Positions 23,711 to 32,430 of a stretch of 64,000 nt of DNA are shown here, in pieces. A model generated the notes under the pieces. That model was not told where the DNA came from, did no database searches, and worked only from the letters and a program-made list of their open reading frames with translations. Source of the DNA: RI-153 sp963752935 (GTDB lineage: Bacteria; Chloroflexota; Anaerolineae; Caldilineales; Caldilineaceae); the NCBI GenBank assembly GCA_963752935.1, contig CAVWAL010000014.1, positions 1-64,000 on the forward strand. The letters run 5' to 3'. Within the stretch, counting starts at the first letter, position 1. Each line of letters starts with the position of its first letter. The translations under genes were made by a program, and so were the position numbers.

Positions 23711-24475
23711 TTAGCTCTGGTGGAAGGCTACAAACAACTCTGCCACGCGCCGCACGGTGATTTCGAGCAAGCGCCGGCCTTCTTCAGGGGTGGCGGCTGC
23801 GGGGGTGTCGGTGTAGCCGACGCTTTTCTGCCAGGCGCCGTGGGTTTGGACGACGGCGCCGGCGAAGTCGCTGAACAGCCCCTGATCGGCGGGGACAGCC
23901 TGCGTACGCGCCAACCCTTCCTGATTGACGAGATCCGGGCGGATGGCCATCATCAGCGCTGTCTCGAAATGACCGGCGTGACCGGGGATCAATTTCCCGT
24001 CGAAGCCTGCTTCCTCCACCAGCGCGGCTCTGGCGACATCCCAGTAGGCGGCGGCGGCGATGCGGACGGGGTGCCCGAGCCGGTTGGCAAGATCCAGGGC
24101 GACGACGCGGTTCGAGTCGGTGTTGCCTCCGTGGCCGTTGAGGATGATCAGCTTGCGGAAACCGCTCTTGACCAATCCTTCGCACACGTCCAGGACGGTG
24201 GTGATGTAGTTGGGGCTGGGCAACGAGAGGACTCCCGCCCACGGGAAATGATGGTGCGAGTTCCCCGTCCACAGAACCGGGGCCACCAACACGGGCACCT
24301 CTTTGGCTGCGATCTGGGCGGCTTGATCCGCTACCGTGCCGCACAGGGTAGTGTCGGTGATGACCGGTAAGTGTGGCCCGTGCTGTTCGATAGACGCCGT
24401 GGGCAAGACGACCACTGCATCGGATGCGACGTTGGCGATCTGCTCGCGCGTAAGCTCAGCCAGTTGCACAGTCAT
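23711..24475 (-). CDS. Creatininase-family amidohydrolase
   Basis: 254 residues from ATG 24475 behind GAGAGGAAAA. Metal ligands of the family: TASIEQHGPHLPVITD (Glu, His, Asp), GNSHHHFPWAGVLSL, IILNGHGGNTDSNR, and GHAGHFETALMMAI with the late Glu. Members cleave cyclic or linear amides (creatinine, FAPy in riboflavin synthesis, mycofactocin MftE). It lies opposite to the flanking genes, between the transporter and the CBM9-like gene, and starts 44 bases from a divergent start. In this context the natural substrate may be an amide-linked part of the transported compound; this is inference. Confidence 0.85.
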   Translation of the reverse strand: MTVQLAELTREQIANVASDAVVVLPTASIEQHGPHLPVITDTTLCGTVADQAAQIAAKEVPVLVAPVLWTGNSHHHFPWAGVLSLPSPNYITTVLDVCEGLVKSGFRKLIILNGHGGNTDSNRVVALDLANRLGHPVRIAAAAYWDVARAALVEEAGFDGKLIPGHAGHFETALMMAIRPDLVNQEGLARTQAVPADQGLFSDFAGAVVQTHGAWQKSVGYTDTPAAATPEEGRRLLEITVRRVAELFVAFHQS

Positions 24476-24519
24476 TCTATTTTCCTCTCTGGTGACAAGT
24501 AGGGATTGAGGTACAACCA

Positions 24520-25182
24520 ATGATCGAACCCAGTTTGCCCCGTTTCTCGGTTCCGGTCAAACCGGACGCCTGGAATGCAGCCGATTTTGCCACCTGGGAT
24601 TGGCCGACGCTGCCGGCACTGCCGCCGTTCGTTTTGGCCGATGGCAGCGCGCCGGCACGGCAACAGACTACGGCGCGTCTCTGCTATGACAGTGATGCGC
24701 TCTTTGTCCGCTTCGACTGCGAGGACGATGATGCGTGGGGCACGTTGAAGTACCGCGATGCGCCGATCTACAATGAGGAAGTGGTAGAACTCTTCATTGC
24801 CCCCGGCGAAGAAACGCCGGTGGACTATTACGAGTTCGAGATCAGCCCCAATGGCATCCTCTTTGACGCCAGCGTTCACAACCCCGATGGGGATCGTGCT
24901 GCTTTGCGCGTGGACGTAGAATGGGATGCTGCAAACTTGCGCTGGCGCGGTGAGCGCAGCGGCAAAGGACGGTGGTCCGCCTTCATGATCCTGCCCTGGA
25001 GGGCGATTGGGCCTGCCAACCACAAGCCTGCCGTGTGGCGGGCCAATTTCTACCGCATCGAACGTCCGCGGCAGGGGCGCAGTCATCATCCTACCGAATT
25101 TAGCTGCTGGTCGCCAACGCTGACCGACCCCGCCGATTTTCACAAGCCCGGACGTTTCGGCGTCCTGACGCTTGATGGCTGA
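24520..25182 (+). CDS. CBM9/DOMON-like carbohydrate-binding protein
   Basis: 220 residues without signal peptide. The pattern is that of the family 9 carbohydrate-binding-like fold: TTARLCYDSDALFVRFDCED, YNEEVVELFIAPGEETPVDY, YEFEISPNGILFDASVHNPD, then WSAFMILPWRAIG and the C-terminal SCWSPTLTDPADFHKPGRFG. These beta sandwiches bind saccharides in secreted enzymes; stand-alone cytosolic-looking copies in catabolic islands are common but not characterised. It probably starts at ATG 24520 with GAGGTACAACC in front. It is followed 45 bases later by the M24 gene. Confidence 0.65.
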   Translation: MIEPSLPRFSVPVKPDAWNAADFATWDWPTLPALPPFVLADGSAPARQQTTARLCYDSDALFVRFDCEDDDAWGTLKYRDAPIYNEEVVELFIAPGEETPVDYYEFEISPNGILFDASVHNPDGDRAALRVDVEWDAANLRWRGERSGKGRWSAFMILPWRAIGPANHKPAVWRANFYRIERPRQGRSHHPTEFSCWSPTLTDPADFHKPGRFGVLTLDG

Positions 25183-25227
25183 CAGTCAGACGCTTCATCC
25201 TTCCCACCTACGCTACAGGAGCTGCCG

Positions 25228-26361
25228 ATGCACGCCGAACAACGCCAACGCACCCAGGATCGTCTGGCCAGAGCCGGTCTGACGCGGGCGATTTTTACGG
25301 ACATACCGTCGATCAAGTGGTTGACGGGCTTCAATCCCCCTGTGCAACTGGGCCCCAACTATTTTGCCGGCGGACCGCCTCTCCTCTGGTACAACGATGG
25401 GCACTTCTCTCTGTTCGTTCTCGATGGGCAGGCGGGCAGCGTGGCCGCCTTCGGCGACCAGCCCGATTGCACGTTGTACACCTATGAAGGATATACGATC
25501 CAAAAACCGATCACCGGCGGCCCCAATCTGTCCGCTCTGTTGCGTGAGGGGATCGGTGCAAACGCGGGCAGCGGACCGGTTGGGGTGGAAGCGCGTGGTC
25601 TGACGGTCTACTTACAGGAGGTGCTCGACGATCTCCTGGGCGGCGCGGGCTGGCAACCCATCGACGATTGGTTGATCCCCTTGCGGATGATCAAGACGGC
25701 CGAGGAGATCGCCAAACTGCGAGACAACTTCGCATTGAGCGATCTCGGTCACGGCGTTGCCCGTCAGGTCATCGAACCCGGTCTGCGTGAGATCGACATC
25801 TGGACTGAGATTCACACCGCAATTCAGCGCCATGCAGGCGAGCGGGTGCCGTTGGGCAACGATTGTGTGGTCGGCTACCGGCAGAACAACATCGGCGGCT
25901 GGCCCGGTGACCTGGTTGTGCGCACACACGATTCCGTGATCGTCGATCTGAGCACCGTGCGCTATGGCTATTGGTCGGATAGCTGCGCCACCTACTACGC
26001 CACCAAGCCCGGCCCGCAGCAGAGCGCCGCCCATCAAATGATCGCAGAGGCGCTGGCCTACGCCATCTCACTGGTTCGCCCTGGCGCCCTGTCCAACGAG
26101 ATTGACCGCAAAGTGCGCCACTTCATCGAAGAACGTGGCTATCCCGTCTATCCGCACCATACAGGACACGGCGTAGGCGTCACCGGCCACGAAGAGCCGC
26201 GCATCGTCCCCTACAACGAGGTGCCCCTGGCGGCCGGGATGGTGATCATGCTGGAGCCGGGTACCTACGTTCCCGGCGAATGGGGTGTGCGCCTCGAAGA
26301 TGCACTCCTCATCACCGAGGACGGTGCAGAGGTGTTGACGAGCCACGATAAAGGCATGTAA
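25228..26361 (+). CDS. M24-family metallopeptidase (Xaa-Pro aminopeptidase/creatinase-like)
   Basis: 377 residues from ATG 25228 behind CAGGAG. Creatinase N-domain (about 1-145), then a pita-bread domain with the five metal ligands: SVIVDLSTVRYGYWSDSCA (two Asp), YPHHTGHGVGVTGHEEPRI (His), MLEPGTYVPG (Glu) and WGVRLEDALLI (Glu). A complete ligand set points to a di-metal aminopeptidase and not to metal-free creatinase. With a creatininase-family gene next door, a role in degrading an N-acyl or amide compound is possible. It is convergent with the next gene (stops 10 bases apart). Confidence 0.85.
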   Translation: MHAEQRQRTQDRLARAGLTRAIFTDIPSIKWLTGFNPPVQLGPNYFAGGPPLLWYNDGHFSLFVLDGQAGSVAAFGDQPDCTLYTYEGYTIQKPITGGPNLSALLREGIGANAGSGPVGVEARGLTVYLQEVLDDLLGGAGWQPIDDWLIPLRMIKTAEEIAKLRDNFALSDLGHGVARQVIEPGLREIDIWTEIHTAIQRHAGERVPLGNDCVVGYRQNNIGGWPGDLVVRTHDSVIVDLSTVRYGYWSDSCATYYATKPGPQQSAAHQMIAEALAYAISLVRPGALSNEIDRKVRHFIEERGYPVYPHHTGHGVGVTGHEEPRIVPYNEVPLAAGMVIMLEPGTYVPGEWGVRLEDALLITEDGAEVLTSHDKGM

Positions 26362-26371
26362 GTGGCTGGTT

Positions 26372-27508
26372 TTACATCAGCCACTTCTCGAACCAGGCAA
26401 AGGCCTCTTTTTGCATGGGGAGATCAAACTTGTGGGGGCCGGGATAGAAGCTGCACCGGTAGTGATCGGCCGCATTCGCCTTGGCGAAGACATCGCGCAG
26501 CATCTGGTCGGCGCGCTGCATTTCGGGCAGCGTGAACAACTGGTCTTCATTGTCATTGAGAACGAGCGTGGGCAGCGGCGCCCGCAGACCTAGAATCTCG
26601 GGGTAGTCGAGTTCGTTGGGCAGCAGTGGCGGGTAGACCATCCAGGTGTGCGTGTGTGATTTGTTAAGCACGTAGTCGCGCCACGTCGTCATCATGCCGA
26701 CGGCCACAGCGCAGCGGATGCGTTCGTCCATGCCCGCCAGGTAGACGGTGCGCAGCCCGCCGCCGGAGAGACCGCCGCAGCCGACGCGGGCACTATCCAC
26801 GTCGTCGCGAGCACAGAGAACGTTCAGTGCTGCTTGATCCTCGGCCAAAAAGACCCCGGGCCAGGTCGTCCCCGCGCTGAAGAGCGATTTGGCGAGGATC
26901 GATTCATGTCCACCCGCCCAGCGATTGTACGCTTCGATGCCGGGCACGTCCTGTGGATCGGGGTCGACGACGCCGTGGCGAATCACCTCTGGCACATCAG
27001 CCAGCAAGACCCGACGGCTGGCAAAGGCAAAGGCATCGTGCACGAGGACGGCATAGCCCTGGCGGGCCAGTTCGTTGGCCCAGGCCCGATCCCCGTAGTA
27101 ATGTGCCTGGTGTTGAACCATGATCGGGTGCATTTCAGCATCGGTGCGTGTGATCTTCTCTTTGCCGAAGAACTTCTGCCCCCCGTGGCAGTGCAATCCC
27201 AACACGGCGGGCAGTCTCCCCTGGGCGTCGGCCGGCTTGAGGAAGACGGCCTGCGTCGGCGCGCCAGACGGCAACTGCCACGATAATTCCTCGATGTGCA
27301 GCCCGTCGACCACATACTGCCGGTGGACGCTGGGCGTTGGCGCCGGGAAGGTTGGCGCGGCCAGTCGGGCGGCGACGCCGGCCCGGGCTGCCGCGCGCCA
27401 ACTATCGGCATCACTCCATCGGTCATTGCGAAAAGAGAGTGTTCCCGGCGCATCGCCTGTGAGCGATGCCGCCCAAGGACCGTAAGCACCTAGCATGTTC
27501 GGCTGCAT
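26372..27508 (-). CDS. Alpha/beta hydrolase (dienelactone hydrolase / acetyl esterase-like)
   Basis: 378 residues from ATG 27508, chosen for AAGGAAG just upstream; a longer in-frame extension has no protein character. Fold signs: LPAVLGLHCHGGQKFFGKEK (oxyanion strand with HG), RQGYAVLVHDAFAF, nucleophile elbow GCGGLSGGGLRT with Ser, VLNDNEDQLFTLPE (acid region), and the late His in YPGPHKFDLPM. No signal peptide. Probably an esterase or carbohydrate de-acetylase acting in the cytosol on the imported compound. It lies 107 bases upstream of the next minus gene's stop. Confidence 0.8.
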   Translation of the reverse strand: MQPNMLGAYGPWAASLTGDAPGTLSFRNDRWSDADSWRAAARAGVAARLAAPTFPAPTPSVHRQYVVDGLHIEELSWQLPSGAPTQAVFLKPADAQGRLPAVLGLHCHGGQKFFGKEKITRTDAEMHPIMVQHQAHYYGDRAWANELARQGYAVLVHDAFAFASRRVLLADVPEVIRHGVVDPDPQDVPGIEAYNRWAGGHESILAKSLFSAGTTWPGVFLAEDQAALNVLCARDDVDSARVGCGGLSGGGLRTVYLAGMDERIRCAVAVGMMTTWRDYVLNKSHTHTWMVYPPLLPNELDYPEILGLRAPLPTLVLNDNEDQLFTLPEMQRADQMLRDVFAKANAADHYRCSFYPGPHKFDLPMQKEAFAWFEKWLM

Positions 27509-27614
27509 GTTGTCTTCCTTTTGGGGTGGAGGGTTGCCGGCGCCGATTCCTGTCGGCGCCAGGCTTCTTGGTGAAAAATTGAACCGGGTCGTCGCGGGCG
27601 TGGAGTCCTCTAGT

Positions 27615-28370
27615 TTACCCGATCCTGAACTCATGGTGCACGCCGCGCAGATCCATCTCGTAGACGAGATCGGCGATGGGTGGGCGGCTGAAATGCCAGG
27701 TGACACCGTGGATGGCGGCGCGGCCAATCGGCGCCATGACGACATCTGCCAGGTAACTGTCGACGGATTCGGCGGTGTAGATGTCCACCGCGGTGACTGA
27801 TTCCCAGTCTGCACCCAGGCCGCGCAGCCGTTCCTGCATCACTGCCATCACGGCCGATGCCTTTTCGCGTAGTGCGGCAGGCGAGGTTTCCCCAGGGCGC
27901 ACCACCGCCGCCGCCGATAGATCTGCCTGATCACGCAGATCCCCGGCGCCGGCGACAACGAAGGTGGGGCCGGGTGTGTTGCTGGGCATGGTGTACGAGA
28001 ATGCGTAGAGAGACGGCGTCTCCGGCGCGGCCAGGGCGGGGGCAATGTTGGTACGTGCCACCGGGTTACGCCCGTCAACCGGCAAGTCCCAGTTGGCCAG
28101 CAAGGACTGGTAGCCGCCGTTGAACTCGGCGAATCCTGCGAAGGACAGCGGTGTGGGCAGGCGCAGCTCCACGGCGCACAGGGCAGCGCGAGGGCGATCC
28201 GCTGCGGCGAGGCGGGCGGCGATCAGCTCGAAACCTGCCTCATAAGGAATGGGGCGTTGCAAGGTGGCGCGCACCACTTCGTAACCCGGCATTGCGATCA
28301 CCCCCGCCGAGTAGGGGGCAATCCCAGTGAGAAATCGGTAATTGCCCGCCGTATTGTCGAGCAGGTTCAT
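27615..28370 (-). CDS. RidA-related protein of unknown role
   Basis: 251 residues; the start ATG 28370 overlaps the cutC stop. The second half has RidA-like features (AALREKASAVMAVMQERLRG, then SVTAVDIYTAESVDSYLADV, then a C-terminal strand). The first half (GNYRFLTGIAPYSAGVIAM and RPRAALCAVELRLP) resembles another barrel of the same chorismate mutase-like fold, so this may be a two-domain member. The carboxylate-binding Arg of RidA is not in its usual place. Context: coupled to cutC and to the aldolase, and second RidA-type gene of the island. Confidence 0.5.
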   Translation of the reverse strand: MNLLDNTAGNYRFLTGIAPYSAGVIAMPGYEVVRATLQRPIPYEAGFELIAARLAAADRPRAALCAVELRLPTPLSFAGFAEFNGGYQSLLANWDLPVDGRNPVARTNIAPALAAPETPSLYAFSYTMPSNTPGPTFVVAGAGDLRDQADLSAAAVVRPGETSPAALREKASAVMAVMQERLRGLGADWESVTAVDIYTAESVDSYLADVVMAPIGRAAIHGVTWHFSRPPIADLVYEMDLRGVHHEFRIG

Positions 28371-29113
28371 AGGGTCCTCCCCGTCAATGCTTTGACGCGA
28401 TCCACATCTGTGGTCAAGCGAGAGTATTCAGGTTGGCGCAATTCGCCGCCCATGAAGACGCGCTGGTTTCGATAGATCATGGCGCTGTCGACGGTGGAAC
28501 GGGCGCTGACGTGAATCTCTTTGACGCCGCTCTGGGCAATGATCTTGGGCGCGTTACGCTCGTTGACACCGCCACCCGCCAGTACGATGATGCGCTCCCC
28601 GGCTCGCTGCACCAACTGGGTGAGCAGATCCAGCCCATCCAGCACCGTGCGATCCTGGCCAGAGGTGAGCACCCGATCCACGCCTAGATCAATCAGGGTT
28701 TCCAGGGCGGCGAAGGGATCGCGGCAGACATCGAAGGCACGGTGAAAGGTGACGCTCAGCGGACGCGCCCGCTCGATCAGACCCCGCACGCGTTCGACAT
28801 CGATATCGCCGGCGGGCGTCAATAGGCCAATCACGACGCCATCTGCGCCAAGACGCTTTGCTTCTTCGACATCATGACACATGACATCGTATTCGATTGC
28901 ACTGTAGCAAAAGTCGCCGCCACGGGGACGGATGATCACGTGGAGGCCTATGTCGAGGTGTCGGCGAGCCAGGACGATGGTGCCCGCGCTGGGGGTAGTG
29001 CCACCTTCGAAGAGGTTGTCGCACAGCTCAACGCGGGCGGCGCCGCCTGCCTGTGCTGCCAGCGCACCTTCTACCGAATCAACGCAGACTTCAACCAGAA
29101 CCCGGTTACTCAT
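28367..29113 (-). CDS. cutC: CutC family protein
   Basis: 248 residues, full-length CutC TIM barrel: VLVEVCVDSVEGALAAQAGG, RVELCDNLFEGGTTPSAG, HVIIRPRGGDFCYSAIE, LGADGVVIGLLTPAGDID, VTFHRAFDVCRDPFAALE, RVLTSGQ, IIVLAGGGVNERN and KEIHVSAR. CutC was first described in copper homeostasis; its enzymatic role is unsettled, and it often stands in sugar catabolism loci, as here. It overlaps the RidA-related gene by ATGA and begins 3 bases after the aldolase stop. Confidence 0.9.
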   Translation of the reverse strand: MSNRVLVEVCVDSVEGALAAQAGGAARVELCDNLFEGGTTPSAGTIVLARRHLDIGLHVIIRPRGGDFCYSAIEYDVMCHDVEEAKRLGADGVVIGLLTPAGDIDVERVRGLIERARPLSVTFHRAFDVCRDPFAALETLIDLGVDRVLTSGQDRTVLDGLDLLTQLVQRAGERIIVLAGGGVNERNAPKIIAQSGVKEIHVSARSTVDSAMIYRNQRVFMGGELRQPEYSRLTTDVDRVKALTGRTL

Positions 29114-29116
29114 CGG

Positions 29117-29875
29117 TCAAGCCGCCTTAACCTGTTGGACGACTCCCTGAATGGCGCTTTGCAGCATCCAACTGGGTTCGCCGATGCAGATGAACGAGTA
29201 TCCTTGCGCTGCCAGGCTGGGTCCATCGCCGATGACCCACATGTTTTTGCCTGCGCCCCGCGCTGCCTGCCGGATCTGTTCGGTAGCCGCCGTGACTTCA
29301 GCACCGGTGGTCTCACCGCACACGCCCAGATCGGCGGAGAGATCATAGGGGCCAATCGCCATGGCTGTCACAATCTCGTGCGCCGCGATGGCCTCTACGT
29401 GGGCAAGGCCCTGTCGCGTCTCAATTTGAGGCAAGATAATCAGATCATCCTCGACTTCACTTTTCCAGTTGGCATAACTCAGCCCACTGACCCAGCGGTT
29501 GCCCAACCCGCCGGGGCGACGTTGGCCACGCGGCGGCAGATAGATGCCATCGCGCACCTCATCGAGCATCGTCGGGCTATCCACGCTGGGCAGGAGCAGA
29601 CCACAAGCGCCCATGTCGATAGCCTTGCGGATGGTGTTGATGTTGTGGTTGATCGGGCGGATCAGTACGGGGAAGTCGATCAAGCGCCCCACGGCGCAGA
29701 TATCGGTGACGACATCGGGTGAAAACGCGCCGTGTTCCATGTCGATGATCAGATAGTCCAGACCGGCCTGGGCGCTGATCTCCACCAACTCAACCCAGAG
29801 ATGATCGGTGACGAGGATGCCGGTGGTCCGTGTCTCGGAATTGATCCGGTGCCGCAGGGTACGCGCTGATTGCAT
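29117..29875 (-). CDS. HpcH/HpaI-family aldolase
   Basis: 252 residues from ATG 29875. Family motifs: YLIIDMEHGAFSPDVV (Glu-His), PVLIRPINHNIN, DMGACGLLLPSVDS (strand with Gly-rich turn), ILPQIETRQGLAHVEAIAAH (metal Glu) and AMAIGPYDLSADLGV (metal Asp). These class II aldolases split 2-keto-3-deoxy acids to pyruvate and an aldehyde. This is the expected last step after an enolase-superfamily sugar-acid dehydratase, so with 17426 it defines a pathway. It heads a three-gene minus operon with cutC and the RidA-related gene. Confidence 0.87.
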   Translation of the reverse strand: MQSARTLRHRINSETRTTGILVTDHLWVELVEISAQAGLDYLIIDMEHGAFSPDVVTDICAVGRLIDFPVLIRPINHNINTIRKAIDMGACGLLLPSVDSPTMLDEVRDGIYLPPRGQRRPGGLGNRWVSGLSYANWKSEVEDDLIILPQIETRQGLAHVEAIAAHEIVTAMAIGPYDLSADLGVCGETTGAEVTAATEQIRQAARGAGKNMWVIGDGPSLAAQGYSFICIGEPSWMLQSAIQGVVQQVKAA

Positions 29876-29952
29876 GGTGGGCCTTTCTCGGTTGAGCTGG
29901 GATTCGTTGAAATGGCGCTGTGAAGCTGTGTTTAGGCGAATCCAGGCTTTAA

Positions 29953-30027
29953 ATGATCCACGAAGGCACACGAAGTTTCACTAAGAAAAGCTTCCTTCGT
30001 GTCGCTTCGTGTGTCTTCGTGGATCAT
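29953..30027. repeat. 23-bp inverted repeat of the 'cttcgtgtgtcttcgtggatc' type
   Basis: Arms 29953-29975 and 30005-30027 are complementary except one G/T pair. The spacer (29976-30004) also contains a partial repeat of the arm. It lies 18 bases after the tspO stop and can act as its terminator. Such direct/inverted near-repeats are frequent intergenic elements in several phyla. Confidence 0.65.
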
Positions 30028-30045
30028 CATTTTCCTGGAATGCCC

Positions 30046-30579
30046 TTACCGATTTCGATTCATGCGCCACACGGTGATGTTCAAGATGCTGGCAAAAGAG
30101 GCCCACAGCAGGTAGGGAACGAACAGGAGCCCGGCGACTGGTTTGATCTGATAGAAGCGTGCCGTGGTCGCCACGATCAGGCTCCAGAGCACGGCGATTT
30201 CGGCAATCGCCCATCCCAATTGGCGCATCCCGAAGAAGATGATCGACCACAGCGCATTGAAAACGAGATGTACACCGTACAGTTTCAGCGCGCTCTGTGC
30301 TTCCTTACTGGTGGACAGGCCCTCTTCGTTGCCCTTGCGTCCTTCGCGCCAGACCAGCCATGAAGCTACACCCATGACGGTATACAGGAATGTCCACGCC
30401 ACGGGGAAAGCCCAGTTCGGCGGATTCCATTTTGGCTTGTTCAGTGTACGGTACCAACTGTCGATACTGTTGCCGGTGGCTGTTCCTCCTACGAGTGCCG
30501 CCACAAACGGCGCAACCAGGGCGAGTGCCAGGCCAATTCCCTGGATCCTATTCTGCGGTTTCTTCAGTGTACTTTGCAT
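30046..30579 (-). CDS. tspO: TspO/MBR family membrane protein
   Basis: 177 residues from ATG 30579; sequence upstream in frame has no protein character. Five helices and the family signature: WYRTLNKPKWNPPNWAFPVA, WTFLYTVMGVASWLVW, LYGVHLVFNALWSIIFFGMR and LLFVPYLLWASFASILN. A charged insert between helices 2 and 3 (REGRKGNEEGLSTSKEAQS) is longer than usual. TspO binds porphyrins and related tetrapyrroles in the outer or inner membrane and responds to light and oxygen stress. Its neighbourhood with crtI agrees with the common tspO-carotenoid pairing. Confidence 0.9.
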   Translation of the reverse strand: MQSTLKKPQNRIQGIGLALALVAPFVAALVGGTATGNSIDSWYRTLNKPKWNPPNWAFPVAWTFLYTVMGVASWLVWREGRKGNEEGLSTSKEAQSALKLYGVHLVFNALWSIIFFGMRQLGWAIAEIAVLWSLIVATTARFYQIKPVAGLLFVPYLLWASFASILNITVWRMNRNR

Positions 30580-30620
30580 CGGGGGATATCCTTTCTGATT
30601 TTGAAGCTTGTACTTTCCTG

Positions 30621-32126
30621 CTATCCTTTGCCTACGGCGACTTGTTCGTAACTCTTTTCCGCCCGCACTTTTAGCCTGTCGGCCAGTTGCGAGAAGATCG
30701 GCCCATGAAGTGGATAGAGCACATACCAATACAGAAGACCAAACAAACCCTTGGGTGCAAAGAAGGCGGTCTGGCTGAAGCTGCAGCCCTCGCCTTCGGG
30801 CACGACCTCGAATTGTAGCCATGCGCGGCCCGGTACCTTCATCTCGGCACGCAACGTCACAAGATGATCCGGCACCACGCGTTCGATTCGCCAGAAATCC
30901 AGTGCATCGCCCACACGCAGCACCTCGGGATCGCGACGACCGCGGCGAAAGCCTACGCCGCCCACCATCCGATCCATGACACCGCGCAGCCACCAGGCCC
31001 AGTTAAAGGCCAGCCAACCTTCTTCGCCGCCCAATCGGCTAAAGGTGCGAAAGACTGTTCCGGCCGGCGCGTCAATATGGCGCTGCCGCCGCTCCAGGAT
31101 CATCCCCTCGCGCTCGGTGAGGACGACGGGACTTCGATCACCCTGGCTAGAGAGCAAGGCGTCGGTCCAGGCGGTCTCTACTTCCTGCACTTCTAACTTT
31201 TGCAGGGCGCGCTGCACGGCTTCTCGATACGTCATCGGTCGAATAGAGGGAAAGATGCGCTGCGCCTTGTCATCGCGGACCACCACCTCGTTGCGCAGCC
31301 CATCGATCAAGGGGCCGGCAATCTTGGCGGGGATTGGCGTCACCCAGTGGACCCAATACGATGACAGCCGTGGTGTCAACACAGGCACGGGCACCAAAAA
31401 GCGACGCAGACCTCGTTCCTCGGCATAGACTTTCATCATCTCACCGTAGGTGAGCACGACATCGCCGCCGATCTCGATGATTTCGCCAATACTCTCAGGC
31501 GTTTCCAGGGCGGTGATCAGATACGCCAGCACGTTGCGAATGGCAATCGGCTGCACTTTCGTATAGACCCAGCGCGGACAGATCATCACCGGCACCCGTT
31601 CGGTCAGATAGCGGATCATCTCGAACGAAGCGCTGCCCGAGCCGACTACGATCGCCGCCCGAAATTCGGTCACGGGCACACCCGACTCGCGCAGTACTTC
31701 GCCGGTCTGCTGCCGGGAGCGCAGATGTTCCGAGAGATCGGCCTCAGGGTCACCCAATCCGCCCAGGTAGAGGATACGTTTCACGCCCATCTCGGCGGCT
31801 GCATTTCCAAAGTTGCGTGCCGCCCGCACATCGCGTTCCTGAAAGTCTTCACTGCTGCCCAGGCTATGGATCAAGTAGTAGGCCGCGTCCATGTCTTGCA
31901 TGGCGGCAGACAATGTCTCGGGTTTGAGCACGTCTCCTTCCACAATTTCGATGCGATCGGTCCAGGGGCGCCCCTGCAAGCGATCGGGATCGCGGGCGAG
32001 GGCGCGCACGCGGTAGCCCGCCTCGAGCAGGCGCGGAATGAGGCGTCCTCCCACGTAGCCGGTGGCGCCTGTGACCAGGACCGATGAAACCTGCACGGAT
32101 GGTTGATGTGATGATTCTTGACTCAT
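30621..32126 (-). CDS. NAD(P)-binding SDR with C-terminal DUF2867 domain
   Basis: 501 residues from ATG 32126. The N-terminal half is an atypical SDR: SVLVTGATGYVGGRLIPRLL, VRALARDPDRLQG, IEIVEGDVLKPETLSAAM, YYLIHSLGSSEDFQERD, RILYLGGLGDP. The C-terminal half (about 350-490) is the DUF2867/START-like part: RQRHIDAPAGTVFRTFSRLG, GWLAFNWAWWLRGVMDRMVG and FAPKGLFGLLYWYVLYPLHG. Such fusions are usual for the ylbE/YbjT-like proteins. The role is unknown; possibly binding and reduction of a lipophilic compound. It ends 41 bases before tspO starts, so the two are probably one transcript. Confidence 0.8.
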   Translation of the reverse strand: MSQESSHQPSVQVSSVLVTGATGYVGGRLIPRLLEAGYRVRALARDPDRLQGRPWTDRIEIVEGDVLKPETLSAAMQDMDAAYYLIHSLGSSEDFQERDVRAARNFGNAAAEMGVKRILYLGGLGDPEADLSEHLRSRQQTGEVLRESGVPVTEFRAAIVVGSGSASFEMIRYLTERVPVMICPRWVYTKVQPIAIRNVLAYLITALETPESIGEIIEIGGDVVLTYGEMMKVYAEERGLRRFLVPVPVLTPRLSSYWVHWVTPIPAKIAGPLIDGLRNEVVVRDDKAQRIFPSIRPMTYREAVQRALQKLEVQEVETAWTDALLSSQGDRSPVVLTEREGMILERRQRHIDAPAGTVFRTFSRLGGEEGWLAFNWAWWLRGVMDRMVGGVGFRRGRRDPEVLRVGDALDFWRIERVVPDHLVTLRAEMKVPGRAWLQFEVVPEGEGCSFSQTAFFAPKGLFGLLYWYVLYPLHGPIFSQLADRLKVRAEKSYEQVAVGKG

Positions 32127-32430
32127 TTGATCCAATCTTTCCACTGATCCAATCTTCTTACAAGGTGAACGGGTACGGCTCACCCTTGATTGTAGAGGGG
32201 TTCGGCTGTTCTGTTCCGTTGCATTGGTTCCAGAAGGTCGAGGTAGAGATCGACTTGGGCACGCTTTCAGCCGATCAGACAATCTATCGAACCCTTACTG
32301 AATAGGCCCTGAACAAAAGAATCGATGCGCAGATCCCTTCCTGTCGACGTAGTGGTATTGTGGGCAGGCGCAGCGCCTGGACCAGGCGAACTGAGCGGCC
32401 TCGTCGGCGACTCCGTCGAGATGCTGAAAA
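32127..32430. other. Intergenic stretch before the tandem repeat
   Basis: This 304-bp stretch holds no convincing gene. The part 32363-32420 (GGCGCAGCGCCTG, then CCAGGCGAAC and GAGCGG) resembles the middle of the 40173 element and may be a remnant of the same repeat family. Confidence 0.3.

Noticed and set aside
27509..27814. N-terminal extension of the alpha/beta hydrolase
   Set aside because: The in-frame extension is Pro/Ser/Thr-rich without conserved look, and a good ribosome site lies right before ATG 27508.
30580..30993. N-terminal extension of TspO
   Set aside because: It overlaps the SDR-DUF2867 gene and reads as low-complexity Arg-rich sequence; TspO starts naturally at 30579.
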